DNA of 64,000 bases from Anaerococcus vaginalis. GTDB taxonomy: Bacteria; Bacillota; Clostridia; Tissierellales; Peptoniphilaceae. Both the position numbers and the translations under genes were made by a program. The stretch is from contig NZ_HE978616.1 of NCBI RefSeq assembly GCF_000307225.1, positions 147,685 to 211,684 of the forward strand. The letters run 5' to 3'. Below, in pieces: positions 50,031-62,962 of this stretch (position 1 is its first letter; each line of letters starts with the position of its first letter). The notes beneath the pieces were generated by a model. It ran no database searches. It was not told where the DNA came from and saw only the letters and a program-made list of their open reading frames with translations.

Positions 50031-53000
50031 TTATTTTTTTAACTTAAAATGAACTATCAACATTATCAAAAATGATGTAAACAAAGTTATAAAAGCTGAA
50101 AGTATATATGATGATAAATGAGTTTTGTGAGAAATATAAATTCCATCAGGGGCTACAATATTTAAAACATATGTTAGCATAAGAAAACCCAAAATATATC
50201 CAAGGATTATTCCCAAAATAGTTAAAATATAAGTTTCCCTATAAATATAGGCTGTAGTTTCTCTTGGAAAAAATCCTAAAACTTTTGTAGTCGCTAGCTC
50301 TTTTTTTCTTTCACTTACGTTAATATTTGTCAAATTGTATAAAACAACAACAGCAAGAATCATTGACACCAAAGTAATTACTCCAATTACTAAATTTAAG
50401 TTTGCCATCAAAGTATCCATAGTTTCATAAAATTTATTTGGCTCAACAAGAACTTGACACGCCTTGTTTTTTAATATTTCATTTCTAGTTTTATCATTAG
50501 CCCTAACAAGATCTGCATTAGCAAGCATATCTTTTCCAAAAATATTTTTGTAGGCTTCTTTTGACATATAAATATAATCATCAATATAATTTTCAGTAAC
50601 AGAATTTATAGGAACTTTTACATTATCATTGTCAGTTTCAAATTTTAAATCCATATTCAAATTTATTTTATTAGCCAAATTTTTACTAATAATTACCTTT
50701 TTACTATCAAATTTTATTTTTTCTTATTTTTATCTCTAATTTTAATAAAATCTTCTACCTCACTCGGATTATCAAAGACCATTAAATTTACCTTCATATT
50801 TCCATCTTTAGTATCTACATTGGCTTTTTGATAAAGAATTTTCATAGAATCTGATCTTTTTAAAATATTCTCATAAGATTTCATATACTCATCATCTGCA
50901 TTTTTATCAAATATAGAAATAAAATCATATTTAGTAATATCTTGTCTTTGTAATCTGGATGTATCTTTTACAGAATCAGTCATAGCAAAACCAAAAAATA
51001 AAAGAGCCGTACATCCTCCAATGCCAAAAACTGTCATAAACATTCTTGACTTATACCTAAATAAATTTCTAAAGGTAATTTTCATCATAAAAGAAAGTTT
51101 TTTCCAAATAAATTTAATCTTTTCAAGAAATATTCTTGAGCCTTTTTTTGGAGCTTTTTCTCTTAATAAATCAGCAGTTTGTTCCCTAACTTCACTTATA
51201 CTAGTAAAATATACAGTCAATGAAATTAAAAATACTGATAATAATATTGTAAATAAAATTATTTTACTTGAATCTACATAAGAAAGTGGCAAAATATCAA
51301 ATCCTGAAGAATAGGCGTTAAAAATAACCCTACAAATTATATATTTACCTAAAATAGCACCAATAACAGATCCAAAAATTGTAGGAATTAATCCATAAAT
51401 GAAAAATTTTCTTCCTATATCAAAATTACTATAACCCAAAGCTTTAAGAGTTCCATTTTGGATTCTTTGCTCTTCAATATATCTTTTTATTGTTGTAAGT
51501 GATACGAGAAGAGCAATAAAATAGAAAAATGTAGGAAAAACTTTTGATAATTCATCCATATTCAAACTATTTTTATAATAAGTGTCTATAGACTTATTAT
51601 AAAAAATAGTTTCGACGTCATAGCTAGGATCAACAAGATTTACCAAATTCTCACGAGATTTTTTTATTTTTTCATAACCATCGTCTATATCCTTTTTGGC
51701 TTTTTTTGAATTTTTTTCATATTCCTTATTTGCCTTATCAAGATCTTTTTCATTCTTTAAAAGCTCATCGAAAGCTTGGTCTAGTTTTTCTCTTCCTTTT
51801 ATCTTTTCAGAATTTAATTTTATTTTCCCATCCTTGTAAGATTTTAAACCATAATTTAATTTTTTCTCATTTTCATCAAGATCTTTTTTTGCTTGATTTA
51901 GCTTACTTGTTCCTTTTAATTTTTCTTCATCAAATTTCTTTTTAGATAAAATATAAAGAGTATTTTTTTCATTTAAAGATGATTTTGTCTTATTTAATTT
52001 TTCTAAATTTTCATTTATAGGCGCCATTGCCTTATTATAGGCTGTATCAAATTGATTTTTTATATATAAATATTCTTTATTTAGATTTTCAAGAATTTTT
52101 TCACTTTGATTAATTTTTTCTTGTAAATCATTTTTCTCTTTATTCAAATCCTCTAATTCTTTTTTTAGCTTTTCTATTTCATTTTTATTTTCCTCATTAT
52201 TGCTTTGATTTGATAGGGTTTCTAATTTTATATTTATATTTTCAATTTTCTCATTTATTTTTTCTAATCTATTTTTATTATTTGATAAATCAGAATTTTC
52301 TTTACTTATTTTTTCTTCTAAAGCTTTGACTGTAGCTTTTTTATCTGCAAAAGATTTATCAACTAAGTCTTTGCTTGAATTTATTTTTTCAAAATTTTTA
52401 TTTAATTCCTTGTAGGCTTGATCTAATTTTTCTTTAGAATCTTCTAACTTTTCCTCATTTTTTTTGATTTTTTCATTAAAAGAAATTAAATTTTTATAAT
52501 AAGTGCTTTTTCCATCATTAAGTTTTTTTAAAGCACTATCTATTTCAATTTTTGACTTATTTAATTTATCTTCGCCATCTTTTATCTTAATTTTATATTC
52601 ATTTTCTGCCTTATTATAATCATCAAGACCCTTTTTTAATTTTTCGTTAGCATCAATAAGTTTATCTTCTTGCTCTTTTAGTTGTTTTTGTCCATCAGAT
52701 AATTTTTTTTCTTCCTTATCAAGTTTTTTATTTGCATCATCTCTTGTTTTTTTCAAAACTTCAATTGGACGATTTTTCAAATCTTTTCTTAAATTTTCTC
52801 TTTTTTCTTTCACAAAAGACTTATACTCATCAGAAAATCTATCCATATTTTTAGTTTTTTTATAAGAAATATCTACTTGATTGAAATCATCTGTTTTGAA
52901 ATTTTCTTTATCTATATAGGCAAAGGCAAAGACCATTTCTTTACCCTTAATAGAAATATCTCTTAAATCATCCATCAAATATTCAGAAGAATTTGAAAAT

Positions 53001-53497
53001 CCAACAACCTTATATTTATTATTTTTTAATAAATCATTTATCTTATCATCATTTATTGCTTTAAAAGTTATGTAATCTCCAATTTTATAATCTTTATTTA
53101 ATAATTCATCTAAGATAATTTCATTCTTATTTTTTATTTTTCTTCCCTTGATTATATTTAATTTTTCCAAATTTTTATCATAAGATTTTACAGAAATTAA
53201 TTTATCTTTGGCAAAAAAGTCTAGGTTTTTTTTGTAAGATATCTTATCAATATCATCATCTTTTTCAATTATTAACCTATCTTTATTTTTTATTCCATAA
53301 CTTGCCCTAATACTTATATCTGGATGTTTATTTTTAATTAAAGTTTTATTTAGGGTTTTTCTCATTGATGGTCCTGTCAAAAAAAGAGCAACAACAACCA
53401 TTGAAGCAAGCATAATCATAACAAAAATAGAAAATATCTTGCCCTTAGTATTTTTTATATCCCTAAAAATTGACTTATAATACTTATTTTTTCTCAT
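50031..53497 (-). CDS. FtsX-type ABC transporter permease with long extracellular coiled coil (apparent frameshift)
   Basis: The restored product of about 1,155 residues begins with a membrane segment near residues 17-42, then an extracellular MacB-like region and a lysine/glutamate-rich coiled coil of about 380 residues (roughly residues 240-620). FtsX-type membrane domains follow (SLTTIKRYIEEQRIQNGTLK, ALGYSNFDIGRKFFIYGL) and a second set at the C-terminus (TTKVLGFFPRETTAYIYRET). The frame breaks at six T on the plus strand (50717-50722); one added base joins the parts. Substrate unknown; this architecture is often found in export or surface-signalling transporters. Confidence 0.88.
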
Positions 53498-53498
53498 T

Positions 53499-54200
53499 TT
53501 ACCACTCTATATTTTCAACATTTACAGGATTTTCATTTATATATGAATTTACAATGGTCCCATCTTTTAATTCAAATACCTTATCTGCAATATCTTTTAT
53601 AGCTGCATTGTGAGTTATTATTATTACAGTGGTATTTAGGTTTCTTGCAGTATCTTGAAGTAATTTTAAAATTGATTTTCCAGTTTTATAATCAAGAGCT
53701 CCTGTTGGCTCATCACACAATAAAAGTTTTGGATTTTTGGCTATAGCTCTTGCGATTGCTACTCTTTGTTGTTCTCCACCAGAAAGTTGAGATGGAAAAG
53801 AATCTTTCCTGTTTGAAAGTCCAACCTCATCTAAAGCTATATTTGCATCCATATTATCTTTAGCAATTTCACTAGCAAGTTCAACATTTTCAATGCTAGT
53901 TAAATTTGGAATTAAATTATAAAATTGAAAAACAAATCCTACATCATCTCTTCTGTACCTTGTAAGCTCCTTATCATTCATCTTTGATAAATTTTTATTA
54001 TCAACAATTATTTCACCATCACTTAAAGTATCCATACCCCCAATTAAATTTAAAAGAGTAGTTTTACCAGCTCCACTTGCTCCAACAATTATAACAAGCT
54101 CACCTTGGTTTACAGAAAGATTTATATCCTTATTTGCTACTATTTTATTTTTTCCAACTTTAAAATATTTATAAACATTTTTTAATTCTATATATGCCAT
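53499..54200 (-). CDS. ABC transporter ATP-binding protein, LolD/MacB type
   Basis: The 233 residues carry the P-loop [16 protein letters not shown]-loop [12 protein letters not shown], signature [16 protein letters not shown] and Walker [13 protein letters not shown], then the H-loop IITHN. It ends one base before the FtsX-type permease and is its energy-coupling partner. The ATG at 54200 is 4 bases below the smpB stop and has no visible ribosome site. Confidence 0.95.
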   Translation of the reverse strand: MAYIELKNVYKYFKVGKNKIVANKDINLSVNQGELVIIVGASGAGKTTLLNLIGGMDTLSDGEIIVDNKNLSKMNDKELTRYRRDDVGFVFQFYNLIPNLTSIENVELASEIAKDNMDANIALDEVGLSNRKDSFPSQLSGGEQQRVAIARAIAKNPKLLLCDEPTGALDYKTGKSILKLLQDTARNLNTTVIIITHNAAIKDIADKVFELKDGTIVNSYINENPVNVENIEW

Positions 54201-54204
54201 AATA

Positions 54205-54647
54205 TCAATAATTTTTAAGTGCTCTTTCTATTTTTCTATTTGCATCATTTTTCTTTATTGTCTCTCTCTTGTCATAGATTTTTTTACCTTTAGCAAGAGC
54301 AATTTCAGCCTTAATCAGACCTTCTTTTAGATAAATTTTATTTACTATCATAGTATAGCCTGCTTGGGAAACTTTACCTATAAGTTTATCAATTTCTTTT
54401 TTATGAAGTAAAAGCTTTCTAGTTCTAATAGGGTCAATATTTTTTCGTAGGCTTGTTTATAAGGAGTAACATTCATATTATAAATAAATAATTCTCCCTT
54501 ATAATCACCAACATGAGATTCTTTTATCGAAACTTTTCCTTCCCTTATGCTTTTTACCTCATTTCCCTTTAGTTCAATTCCAGCCTCATATTTTTCTTCC
54601 AAAAAATAATCATGTCTTGCTTTTTTATTATTTGCTAGTATTTTCAA
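54205..54647 (-). CDS. smpB: SsrA-binding protein SmpB (apparent frameshift; TTG start inside rnr)
   Basis: SmpB carries tmRNA to stalled ribosomes. Start: TTG at 54647, 6 bases after a GGAGG site that lies in the rnr coding end; it gives MKILANNKKARHDYFLEEKY followed by EAGIELKGNEVKSIREGK, the family signature. The frame breaks at six T on the plus strand (54440-54445). One added base continues through a YEKNIDPIRTRKLLLHKKEI segment to ERALKNY, the usual end. Corrected length is about 147 residues. No tmRNA gene is visible nearby. Confidence 0.92.
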
Positions 54648-56750
54648 ATAATCCCTCCACCAAATCAAAATCTATATTTCTTTTTTCAAGATCAACATTT
54701 TTAACTTCAATCAAAACTTTTTGACCTATCTTGTATCTTTTATTATCTTCAGTATTTACACAAGTGAGCTTATCTTCAATATATTCAAAATTGTCATTTG
54801 AAAATTTGTACATAAAACATCCCTCTACTGTATTTTCAAGTTCTACAAATATACCAAAATCCGTAATTGATGAGATTATTCCCTCAAATTTTTCTCCAAT
54901 ATATTTTTTCATATACTTACATTTATATAAATCTTCAACATCTCTTTCACATTCTTCGCTAACTCTTTCTGTTATAGATAAGTGTTCTGCATTTTTTGAT
55001 AATTTCTTTTCTAAAGATGCTTGATTTATATTTCCAAGCTTATTATCAACAAAATCTTTTACAAGCCTATGGACAATTAAGTCAGGATATCTTCTTATCG
55101 GTGCTGTAAAATGTGTATAATATTTTGTTGCAAGACCAAAATGAATGTCCCTATAATTTACATATTTCGCTTTTCTCATAGTTCTAAGCATTAGCATATT
55201 CACAAGATTTTCATCATCTTTTCCTGAAACTTCTTTTAATATTTCTTGAAAATCTTTAGGATAAAGCTCTTTTCCCCTTATATTATATCCCAAAGTATTT
55301 AAAATATTCTTAAAAGATTCTACCTTTTCTTCTTTTGGCTTTTCATGTATCCTATAGAGAGATGGAAAATCCATAAAGGCAAAAAGACTTGCTATTGTTT
55401 CATTTGAAACTAGCATAAACTCTTCAATCATTTTGTTAGCTGAGCCTCTTTCAAGAATTGAAATATTTAGAACATCTCCTTTATCATTTACATCAATTTG
55501 ACTTTCAGTAAAGTTAAAATCAATTGAGCCTCTTTTTTCTCTTTTTTTCCTTAAAATTTTATATAGTTTGTCAAATAAATCAAGTTTTTCCAATAAGATT
55601 TCATCACTATAAACTTTTTCTTTATTATCTAAATAATCATTTACATCATCATAAACCAATCTGTAATTTGATTTTATTATGGCCTTATATATCTTATAGT
55701 CGATTACCTTACCAAGATTATTAATTTTCATTTTCAAGGTCAAAGAAAGCCTATTTTCATCAGGATTTAATGAACAAATTCCATTTGAAAGCTCTTCTGG
55801 AAGCATAGGCAAAACAATATTATAGAGATAGGTAGAATTTCCTCTTTCATAAGCTTCTTTATCAATTTCACTTTTTTCTTTTACATAATGGCTTACATCA
55901 GCTATATGAACATATAAAATATAATTTTCATCTTCTTTTTCAATAGAAATTGCATCATCAAAATCTTTGGAATCTCTGCCATCAATTGTAACAGTAAATA
56001 AGTCTCTTAAATCTTTTCTATCCTTTACTTTTTCTAAATCTAAGTCCTTTTCTATAAAAACAGCTTCTTTTTTGGTTTTTTTAGAAAAATTATCTTTTAG
56101 ACCATAGGATCTTATTATAGACATCAAATCAACATTAAAATCATCTTTATTCCCTAAAACTTCAACAATTTTACCTTCAGGTGATCCATTTTTTGGATAT
56201 TTTATAATTTCTACTACTACCTTATCGTTATTTTGAGCTTTTTTTGAAAACTTTTCATCTACATATATATCTGATGAGAAGCTATCATTATCACTAATTA
56301 CAAAGCCAAATCCTTTATTTTTTTGATAAAGTCCTACAATTTTATTTGTATTTCTTTCTAAAATTTCAACAACTTTACCTTCAGCATTTTTGCCATATTC
56401 TTTATTTTTTATAATTTTAATCCTAACCCTATCTCCATTATTTGCAGTATTAAGATTATTCTGTGAAATGAAAACATCCTTATAATCACTATTATCAGAA
56501 ATAAAAAATCCATAGCCTCCTTGGGCAAGAGAAATTTCTCCAATTAAAGATTTATCTTCTATATTTAGTGGATGAATTTTATTTTTGGAGCTAATTTTTA
56601 TTTCATGATCCTTAGCCATATTTTTTATTATTTTTTTACATCTTTTTTTATATACTTATCACAATCCAAATAATTTAACATTTCTTTAATAGTCATCGGC
56701 TTGTAATTTTCATCATTTACTATATTTAAAATTAAATCTTTAAAATTCAT
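54628..56750 (-). CDS. rnr: Ribonuclease R (apparent frameshift near the start)
   Basis: RNase R is a 3'-5' exoribonuclease that unwinds structured RNA and works with SmpB/tmRNA. The start is ATG 56750 after AGGAG, giving an N-terminal helix-turn-helix (MNFKDLILNIVNDENYKPMT). A seven-T run (56631-56637) lacks one base and joins it to the body: cold-shock domains, the RNB active site TIDGRDSKDFDDAIS, the pocket FTAPIRRYPDLIVHRL and a C-terminal S1 domain. Without the repair a start at 56619 would lose about 43 residues. Overlaps smpB by 20 bases. Confidence 0.93.
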
Positions 56751-56762
56751 ACTTTCTCCTAT

Positions 56763-56792
56763 TAAAAAAGAGGCTAGTAAAAGCCTTTTTAA
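56763..56792 (-). terminator. Weak terminator between secG and rnr
   Basis: A stem GGCT/AGCC extended by mismatched A-T pairs, then six T on the minus strand, right before the rnr ribosome site. Probably partial, lowering rnr-smpB relative to secG. Confidence 0.6.
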
Positions 56793-56826
56793 CTTTATTA
56801 AAAATTAAAAATCTTTACTAAACCCC

Positions 56827-57054
56827 TTAGCTTATTGCAAGTAGTATTGTACTTAATAAAAATAGGACAACACCTGCAGCTATTACAACTTTATCTAACA
56901 TTTCGTTTTTTGATCTATGAGCGCTTCTACCAAATACATTTGTTTCTTGACCTGCTAGTGTTCCAAGTCCATCAGTTTTTGGTTCTTGTAAGGTTACAGC
57001 TATAACCAAAACTACAGAAGCTATCATCAATAATATTGATAATACTGTTGTCAT
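56827..57054 (-). CDS. secG: Preprotein translocase subunit SecG
   Basis: SecG is the small auxiliary subunit of the SecYEG channel. The 75 residues have two hydrophobic segments (about 4-21 and 54-72) joined by a loop with the family segment QEPKTDGLG and GQETNVFGR. The secG-rnr-smpB order after eno is the standard Firmicute arrangement. It has its own promoter and GGAGG ribosome site. Confidence 0.95.
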   Translation of the reverse strand: MTTVLSILLMIASVVLVIAVTLQEPKTDGLGTLAGQETNVFGRSAHRSKNEMLDKVVIAAGVVLFLLSTILLAIS

Positions 57055-57081
57055 CTGACACCTCCGTTTTCATACTATTTA

Positions 57082-57110
57082 ATAATATCATAAAAATATA
57101 AATATTACAA
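57082..57110 (-). promoter_or_regulatory. secG-rnr-smpB promoter
   Basis: On the minus strand -35 TTGTAA (57105-57110), 17-base spacer ending TGA, -10 TATTAT (57082-57087), just after the eno terminator. Confidence 0.72.
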
Positions 57111-57111
57111 T

Positions 57112-57146
57112 AAAAAAGAGGGGCTTTGTATTATTTTACCCCTCTA
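57112..57146 (-). terminator. eno terminator (end of the glycolytic operon)
   Basis: Stem GAGGGG/CCCCTC (57118-57123, 57139-57144) with a 15-base loop and six T on the minus strand. Confidence 0.85.
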
Positions 57147-57161
57147 TTCTTATTTATAATA

Positions 57162-59229
<2,068 letters not shown>

Positions 59230-59238
59230 ATCTACTCC

Positions 59239-60435
59239 TTATTTTTCGTCTATACAATCAATTCCTGGTAGAGTTTTTCCTTCTAAAAATTCAAGGCTTG
59301 CTCCACCACCTGTTGATACATGAGTTATTTTATCTTTATATCCTGCTTCTTCTATAGCAAGGGCACTATCTCCTCCACCTACAATTGTTGTAGCTGAAGA
59401 TTCTGCTAAAGCTTTTGCAACTTCATTAGTTCCATTTGCAAATACTTTTATTTCAAATACTCCCATAGGTCCATTCCATACAACAGTTTTTGCATTTTTT
59501 ATAATATCAGCATATTCTTTAGCAGTTTTTGGTCCTATATCTAAAGCTTCTTTATCTTTAGGAATATCATCAATATCTACTATTTCAGTTTCAGCATCTT
59601 CTTTTATTTCATCTGCTATAACAACATCTTTTGGTAGAAGAATTTTTACATTATTAGCTTCTGCTTTTTTGATTAATTCTAAAGATAAATCCATCTTATC
59701 TTCTTCAAGTAGAGATTTTCCTATTTCTTTTCCTTGAGCTTTAAGGAAAGTATAAGCCATTCCTCCACCGATTAAAATATAATCAACTTTTGAAGTTAAA
59801 TTTTCTATTACGCCAATTTTATCTGAAACTTTTGCTCCACCTAGGATTGAAACAAATGGTTTTTCTGGATTTTCGAGAGCTTTGCCCATAATTTCTATTT
59901 CTTTTTCAATCAAAAATCCAACAGCACTTTCAAGGTTACTTGCTAATCCAACATTTGATGCGTGAGCTCTGTGGCTTGTTCCAAAGGCGTCATTTACAAA
60001 TAAATCTGCAAGTGATGATAATTCTTTTGCAAATTCTGGATCATTTTTTGTTTCACCCTTAACATATCTTGTATTTTCAAGTAAAGCAAGCTCACCATCT
60101 TCAAGTTTTGATACTTCTTCTTTTACTTTTTCATCAACTACTGTATCTGATGGTAAAAAGTGGAATTTTTTTCCGTAATGATTTTCTAACCAAGCTGCTA
60201 CTGGTTTTAATGAAAATTCTGGATTTGCTTCTCCTTTTGGTCTTCCTAAATGACTCATTAATATAACTTTTGCCTTATTTTCTAAAAGATAGTCTATTGT
60301 TGGAAGAGCTGCTTTTATTCTTGTGTCATCAGAAATTGTATGTTTTCCGTCTTTTGATAAAGGAACATTGAAGTCTACTCTTACTAATACTTTTTTTCCT
60401 TCTACTTTTAAGTCTTTTACAGTTTTTTTATTCAT
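59239..60435 (-). CDS. pgk: Phosphoglycerate kinase
   Basis: Pgk makes ATP from 1,3-bisphosphoglycerate. The 398 residues have KVLVRVDFNVPLSKDGKH, LMSHLGRPKGEANPEFSL, VNDAFGTSHRAHAS, GGAKVSDKIGVI, GPMGVFEIKVFANGT and VGGGDSALAIEEAG. The ATG follows GAGGAG, which itself directly follows a strong hairpin terminator, so pgk expression depends on read-through from gap or on processing. Confidence 0.98.
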   Translation of the reverse strand: MNKKTVKDLKVEGKKVLVRVDFNVPLSKDGKHTISDDTRIKAALPTIDYLLENKAKVILMSHLGRPKGEANPEFSLKPVAAWLENHYGKKFHFLPSDTVVDEKVKEEVSKLEDGELALLENTRYVKGETKNDPEFAKELSSLADLFVNDAFGTSHRAHASNVGLASNLESAVGFLIEKEIEIMGKALENPEKPFVSILGGAKVSDKIGVIENLTSKVDYILIGGGMAYTFLKAQGKEIGKSLLEEDKMDLSLELIKKAEANNVKILLPKDVVIADEIKEDAETEIVDIDDIPKDKEALDIGPKTAKEYADIIKNAKTVVWNGPMGVFEIKVFANGTNEVAKALAESSATTIVGGGDSALAIEEAGYKDKITHVSTGGGASLEFLEGKTLPGIDCIDEK

Positions 60436-60446
60436 AATTCTCCTCT

Positions 60447-60473
60447 AAAAAAGGCGAGAATATATCTCGCCCG
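60447..60473 (-). terminator. Intrinsic terminator between gap and pgk
   Basis: Minus-strand stem GGGCGAGA/TCTCGCC with a TATAT loop and then six T; the pgk ribosome site starts 3 bases later. The GC-rich stem is unusually stable for this genome. Confidence 0.85.
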
Positions 60474-60481
60474 TTTAACTC

Positions 60482-61489
60482 TTAAAGATTTGCTAAGTAA
60501 TCAAGTGTTCTAACTAGGTTAGATACGTATCCCATTTCATTGTCATACCATGCAACAGTTTTAACAACTTGTGTTCCATTTGCTCCCTCAACTATTTTTG
60601 TAAGTTGTGAATCAAATATTGAACCTGCAGGATAACCTATTATATCGCTTGATACAATGTCATCTTCTGTATAAGCAAATGCATCTGATGAGTATTTTTT
60701 CATTGCTGCATTAACTTCTTCTACAGTAACTTTCTTTTCAAGAACTGAGTAAAGCTCTGTTATTGATCCTGTTATTGTTGGAACTCTTAATGCAGAACCG
60801 TCAATTTTTCCTTCAACTTCTGGAAGTACTTTACCTACAGCTTTTGCAGCTCCTGTAGATGCTGGAATTGTATTTTGTGCTGCAGCTCTACCGCCTCTTA
60901 AATCTTTTTTAGAAGCTGGTGTATCTTGGATAGCTTGTGTTGCTGTGTAAGCGTGGATTGTTGACATTTGTCCTGAAACAAATCCAAATTCATTTTTTAA
61001 TACATTAACCATTGGTGCTAAACAGTTTGTTGTACAACTTGCTCCTGAAACTACTGTTTCAGATCCATCAAGTGTCTCATGGTTTACACCAAATACGATT
61101 GTTTTTAAATCGCCTTTTCCTGGTGCAGATATTAGAACTTTTTTAGCTCCTGCTTTGATATGTGCTTCAGCTTTTTCTTTTTCTGTGAAAAATCCTGTAC
61201 ATTCAAGTACTATATCTACTCCCAATTCTTTCCAAGGTAAATCTTCTGGATTTCTTTCAGCAAATACTTTTATGTCTTTACCATTTATTTTAAATCCATC
61301 ATCTGTTAATTCAGCATCTCCGTTGAATCTACCTTGAGCTGTATCATATTTAAATGCATATAATAAACCTTTTTTGTCAATAAGGTCATTTATTGCTACT
61401 ACTTCAATATTTTCTTCTACTTCAGAAATTCTTCTTAGTGTTAGACGTCCTATTCTTCCAAATCCGTTAATAGCTACTTTTGTTGTCAT
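60482..61489 (-). CDS. gap: Glyceraldehyde-3-phosphate dehydrogenase, type I
   Basis: Gap makes 1,3-bisphosphoglycerate with NAD. The 335 residues have the NAD-binding [11 protein letters not shown], the active site [13 protein letters not shown] (nucleophile Cys), [10 protein letters not shown] and [19 protein letters not shown]. Frame intact. First gene of the lower-glycolysis operon; no CggR-type regulator is adjacent (trxB lies upstream). AGGAGG precedes the ATG. Confidence 0.98.
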   Translation of the reverse strand: MTTKVAINGFGRIGRLTLRRISEVEENIEVVAINDLIDKKGLLYAFKYDTAQGRFNGDAELTDDGFKINGKDIKVFAERNPEDLPWKELGVDIVLECTGFFTEKEKAEAHIKAGAKKVLISAPGKGDLKTIVFGVNHETLDGSETVVSGASCTTNCLAPMVNVLKNEFGFVSGQMSTIHAYTATQAIQDTPASKKDLRGGRAAAQNTIPASTGAAKAVGKVLPEVEGKIDGSALRVPTITGSITELYSVLEKKVTVEEVNAAMKKYSSDAFAYTEDDIVSSDIIGYPAGSIFDSQLTKIVEGANGTQVVKTVAWYDNEMGYVSNLVRTLDYLANL

Positions 61490-61529
61490 TATTTCCTCCT
61501 AAGTGCTTTTCATGTGTTTTACAATTATT

Positions 61530-61557
61530 ATTTTACTGATTGTCGTTTTTTTGTCAA
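61530..61557 (-). promoter_or_regulatory. gap operon promoter
   Basis: On the minus strand a perfect -35 TTGACA (61552-61557), 16-base spacer and -10 TAAAAT (61530-61535). The predicted leader is about 35 bases. Confidence 0.72.
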
Positions 61558-61564
61558 GTTAGTT

Positions 61565-62491
61565 CTACCACTTGCCATCCTCGATGTATTTATTAGCTAT
61601 CTCGCTTGCAATACATCCATCACTTGCTGCAGTTACCATTTGCCTAATTTTTTTAACTCTTGTATCTCCTACAGCAAATACTCCTTTTACGTTTGTTTTC
61701 ATATCTTCATCTGTTGGAATATATCCATTTTCTAGTTTTATTTGTTCTTTAAATAAATCTGTTTGTGGAATATTTCCTATATATACAAATACCCCTATTG
61801 GACTATCATCATCGTTTTTTATTAATTTTAATTCATTTGTTTTTGTATTTTTTAAAACTAATTCTTTTACTTCGCTATCTCCCTTTATTTCTTCAACTGT
61901 ATAATTTAATAAGAATGAAATTTTTTCATTTTCTTTACATCTATCTATTACAGTTTGACTTGCTCTAAGTCCTTCTCTTCTGTGAATTATAGTTACATTT
62001 TTTCCAAATTTTGTTAAAAATAGGGCCTCTTCAAGAGCTGCTTCCCCTCCTCCGACAACATATATGTCAAGTCCTTGGTAAAATGGTCCATCACATGTTG
62101 AACAATATGATACTCCAAGACTTGCAAATTCTTTTTCGCCTTTTACATTTAACTTTCTGTGGCTTGCTCCTGTTGAAATAATTACAACTTTTGCTTCGTA
62201 AACTTTATCTTTTGTGTAAACTTTTTTTACATCTGATAAAAGCTCTACTTTTGTTACTTCTTCATATTTTATATCGCAAAATTCTTTTGCTTGCTCTTCC
62301 ATCCTATCTGATAAAGCAAGTCCTCCAGCATCTTTCATTGAGCCTGGATAATTTTCTACATGCTCAGTTGTAGCAATTTGACCTCCTGCTATATCTTTTT
62401 CCAAAATTAATGTTTTTAATTTCGCTCTTCCTGCATAAAGACCAGCGGTAAGACCTGCAGGGCCTGCACCAATTATTATTACATCTAACAT
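61565..62491 (-). CDS. trxB: Thioredoxin reductase
   Basis: TrxB reduces thioredoxin with NADPH. The 308 residues have the FAD motif IIIGAGPAGLTAGLYAGRA, the redox pair in GVSYCSTCDGPFYQG, the NADPH motif VVGGGEAALEEALFL and the C-terminal GVFAVGDTRVKKIRQMVTAA. The length is usual. It overlaps neither neighbour but abuts trmL with no gap; no terminator is visible before gap. Confidence 0.96.
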   Translation of the reverse strand: MLDVIIIGAGPAGLTAGLYAGRAKLKTLILEKDIAGGQIATTEHVENYPGSMKDAGGLALSDRMEEQAKEFCDIKYEEVTKVELLSDVKKVYTKDKVYEAKVVIISTGASHRKLNVKGEKEFASLGVSYCSTCDGPFYQGLDIYVVGGGEAALEEALFLTKFGKNVTIIHRREGLRASQTVIDRCKENEKISFLLNYTVEEIKGDSEVKELVLKNTKTNELKLIKNDDDSPIGVFVYIGNIPQTDLFKEQIKLENGYIPTDEDMKTNVKGVFAVGDTRVKKIRQMVTAASDGCIASEIANKYIEDGKW

Positions 62492-62962
62492 TTAATCACC
62501 TCTATTTATTAAAAATTTATTTTGCCTAAGTCCTTCATATAAAACTATAGCTACTGAATTTGCTAAGTTTAATGATCTATTTAGCTTTTTAGTCATTGGA
62601 ATTGTATAAATCCTATCCTTAAATTTTTCCAAAATATCTTTGTCAATTCCTTCTTTTTCTCTACCAAAAATTATAAAATCTCCATCTTTATACGAAATAT
62701 CAGTATAATTTTTATCACTTCCTGTCTCTATTAGATATATATTTTTATCTTTTATATATGCTAAAAAATCTTCTAAAGAATCGTGTATCACCAAATCAAG
62801 CTTGTCCCAATAATCAATTCCTGCTTTTTTTAAACTTTTATCAGAAAAATCAAATTTAAAGGGCCTAACTAAGTGAAGTCTTGATTCTGTGAGAACACAT
62901 GTTCTTGAAATATTTCCTACATTTCCTGGATGTTCTGGTGAAAGTAAAACTATATTAAACAT
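62492..62962 (-). CDS. trmL: tRNA (cytidine(34)-2'-O)-methyltransferase, TrmL
   Basis: TrmL methylates the ribose at the wobble position of leucine tRNAs. The 156 residues show the SPOUT fold: IVLLSPEHPGNVGNISRTC, LVRPFKFDFSDKSLKKAG, DYWDKL, FIFGREKEGID and NRSLNLANSVAIVLYEGLRQ. The length matches the minimalist TrmL. It overlaps the HAD gene by 8 bases. Confidence 0.94.
   Translation of the reverse strand: MFNIVLLSPEHPGNVGNISRTCVLTESRLHLVRPFKFDFSDKSLKKAGIDYWDKLDLVIHDSLEDFLAYIKDKNIYLIETGSDKNYTDISYKDGDFIIFGREKEGIDKDILEKFKDRIYTIPMTKKLNRSLNLANSVAIVLYEGLRQNKFLINRGD

Noticed and set aside
54205..54700. tmRNA gene next to smpB
   Set aside because: All bases here are accounted for by smpB and rnr coding; no tRNA-like ends are visible.
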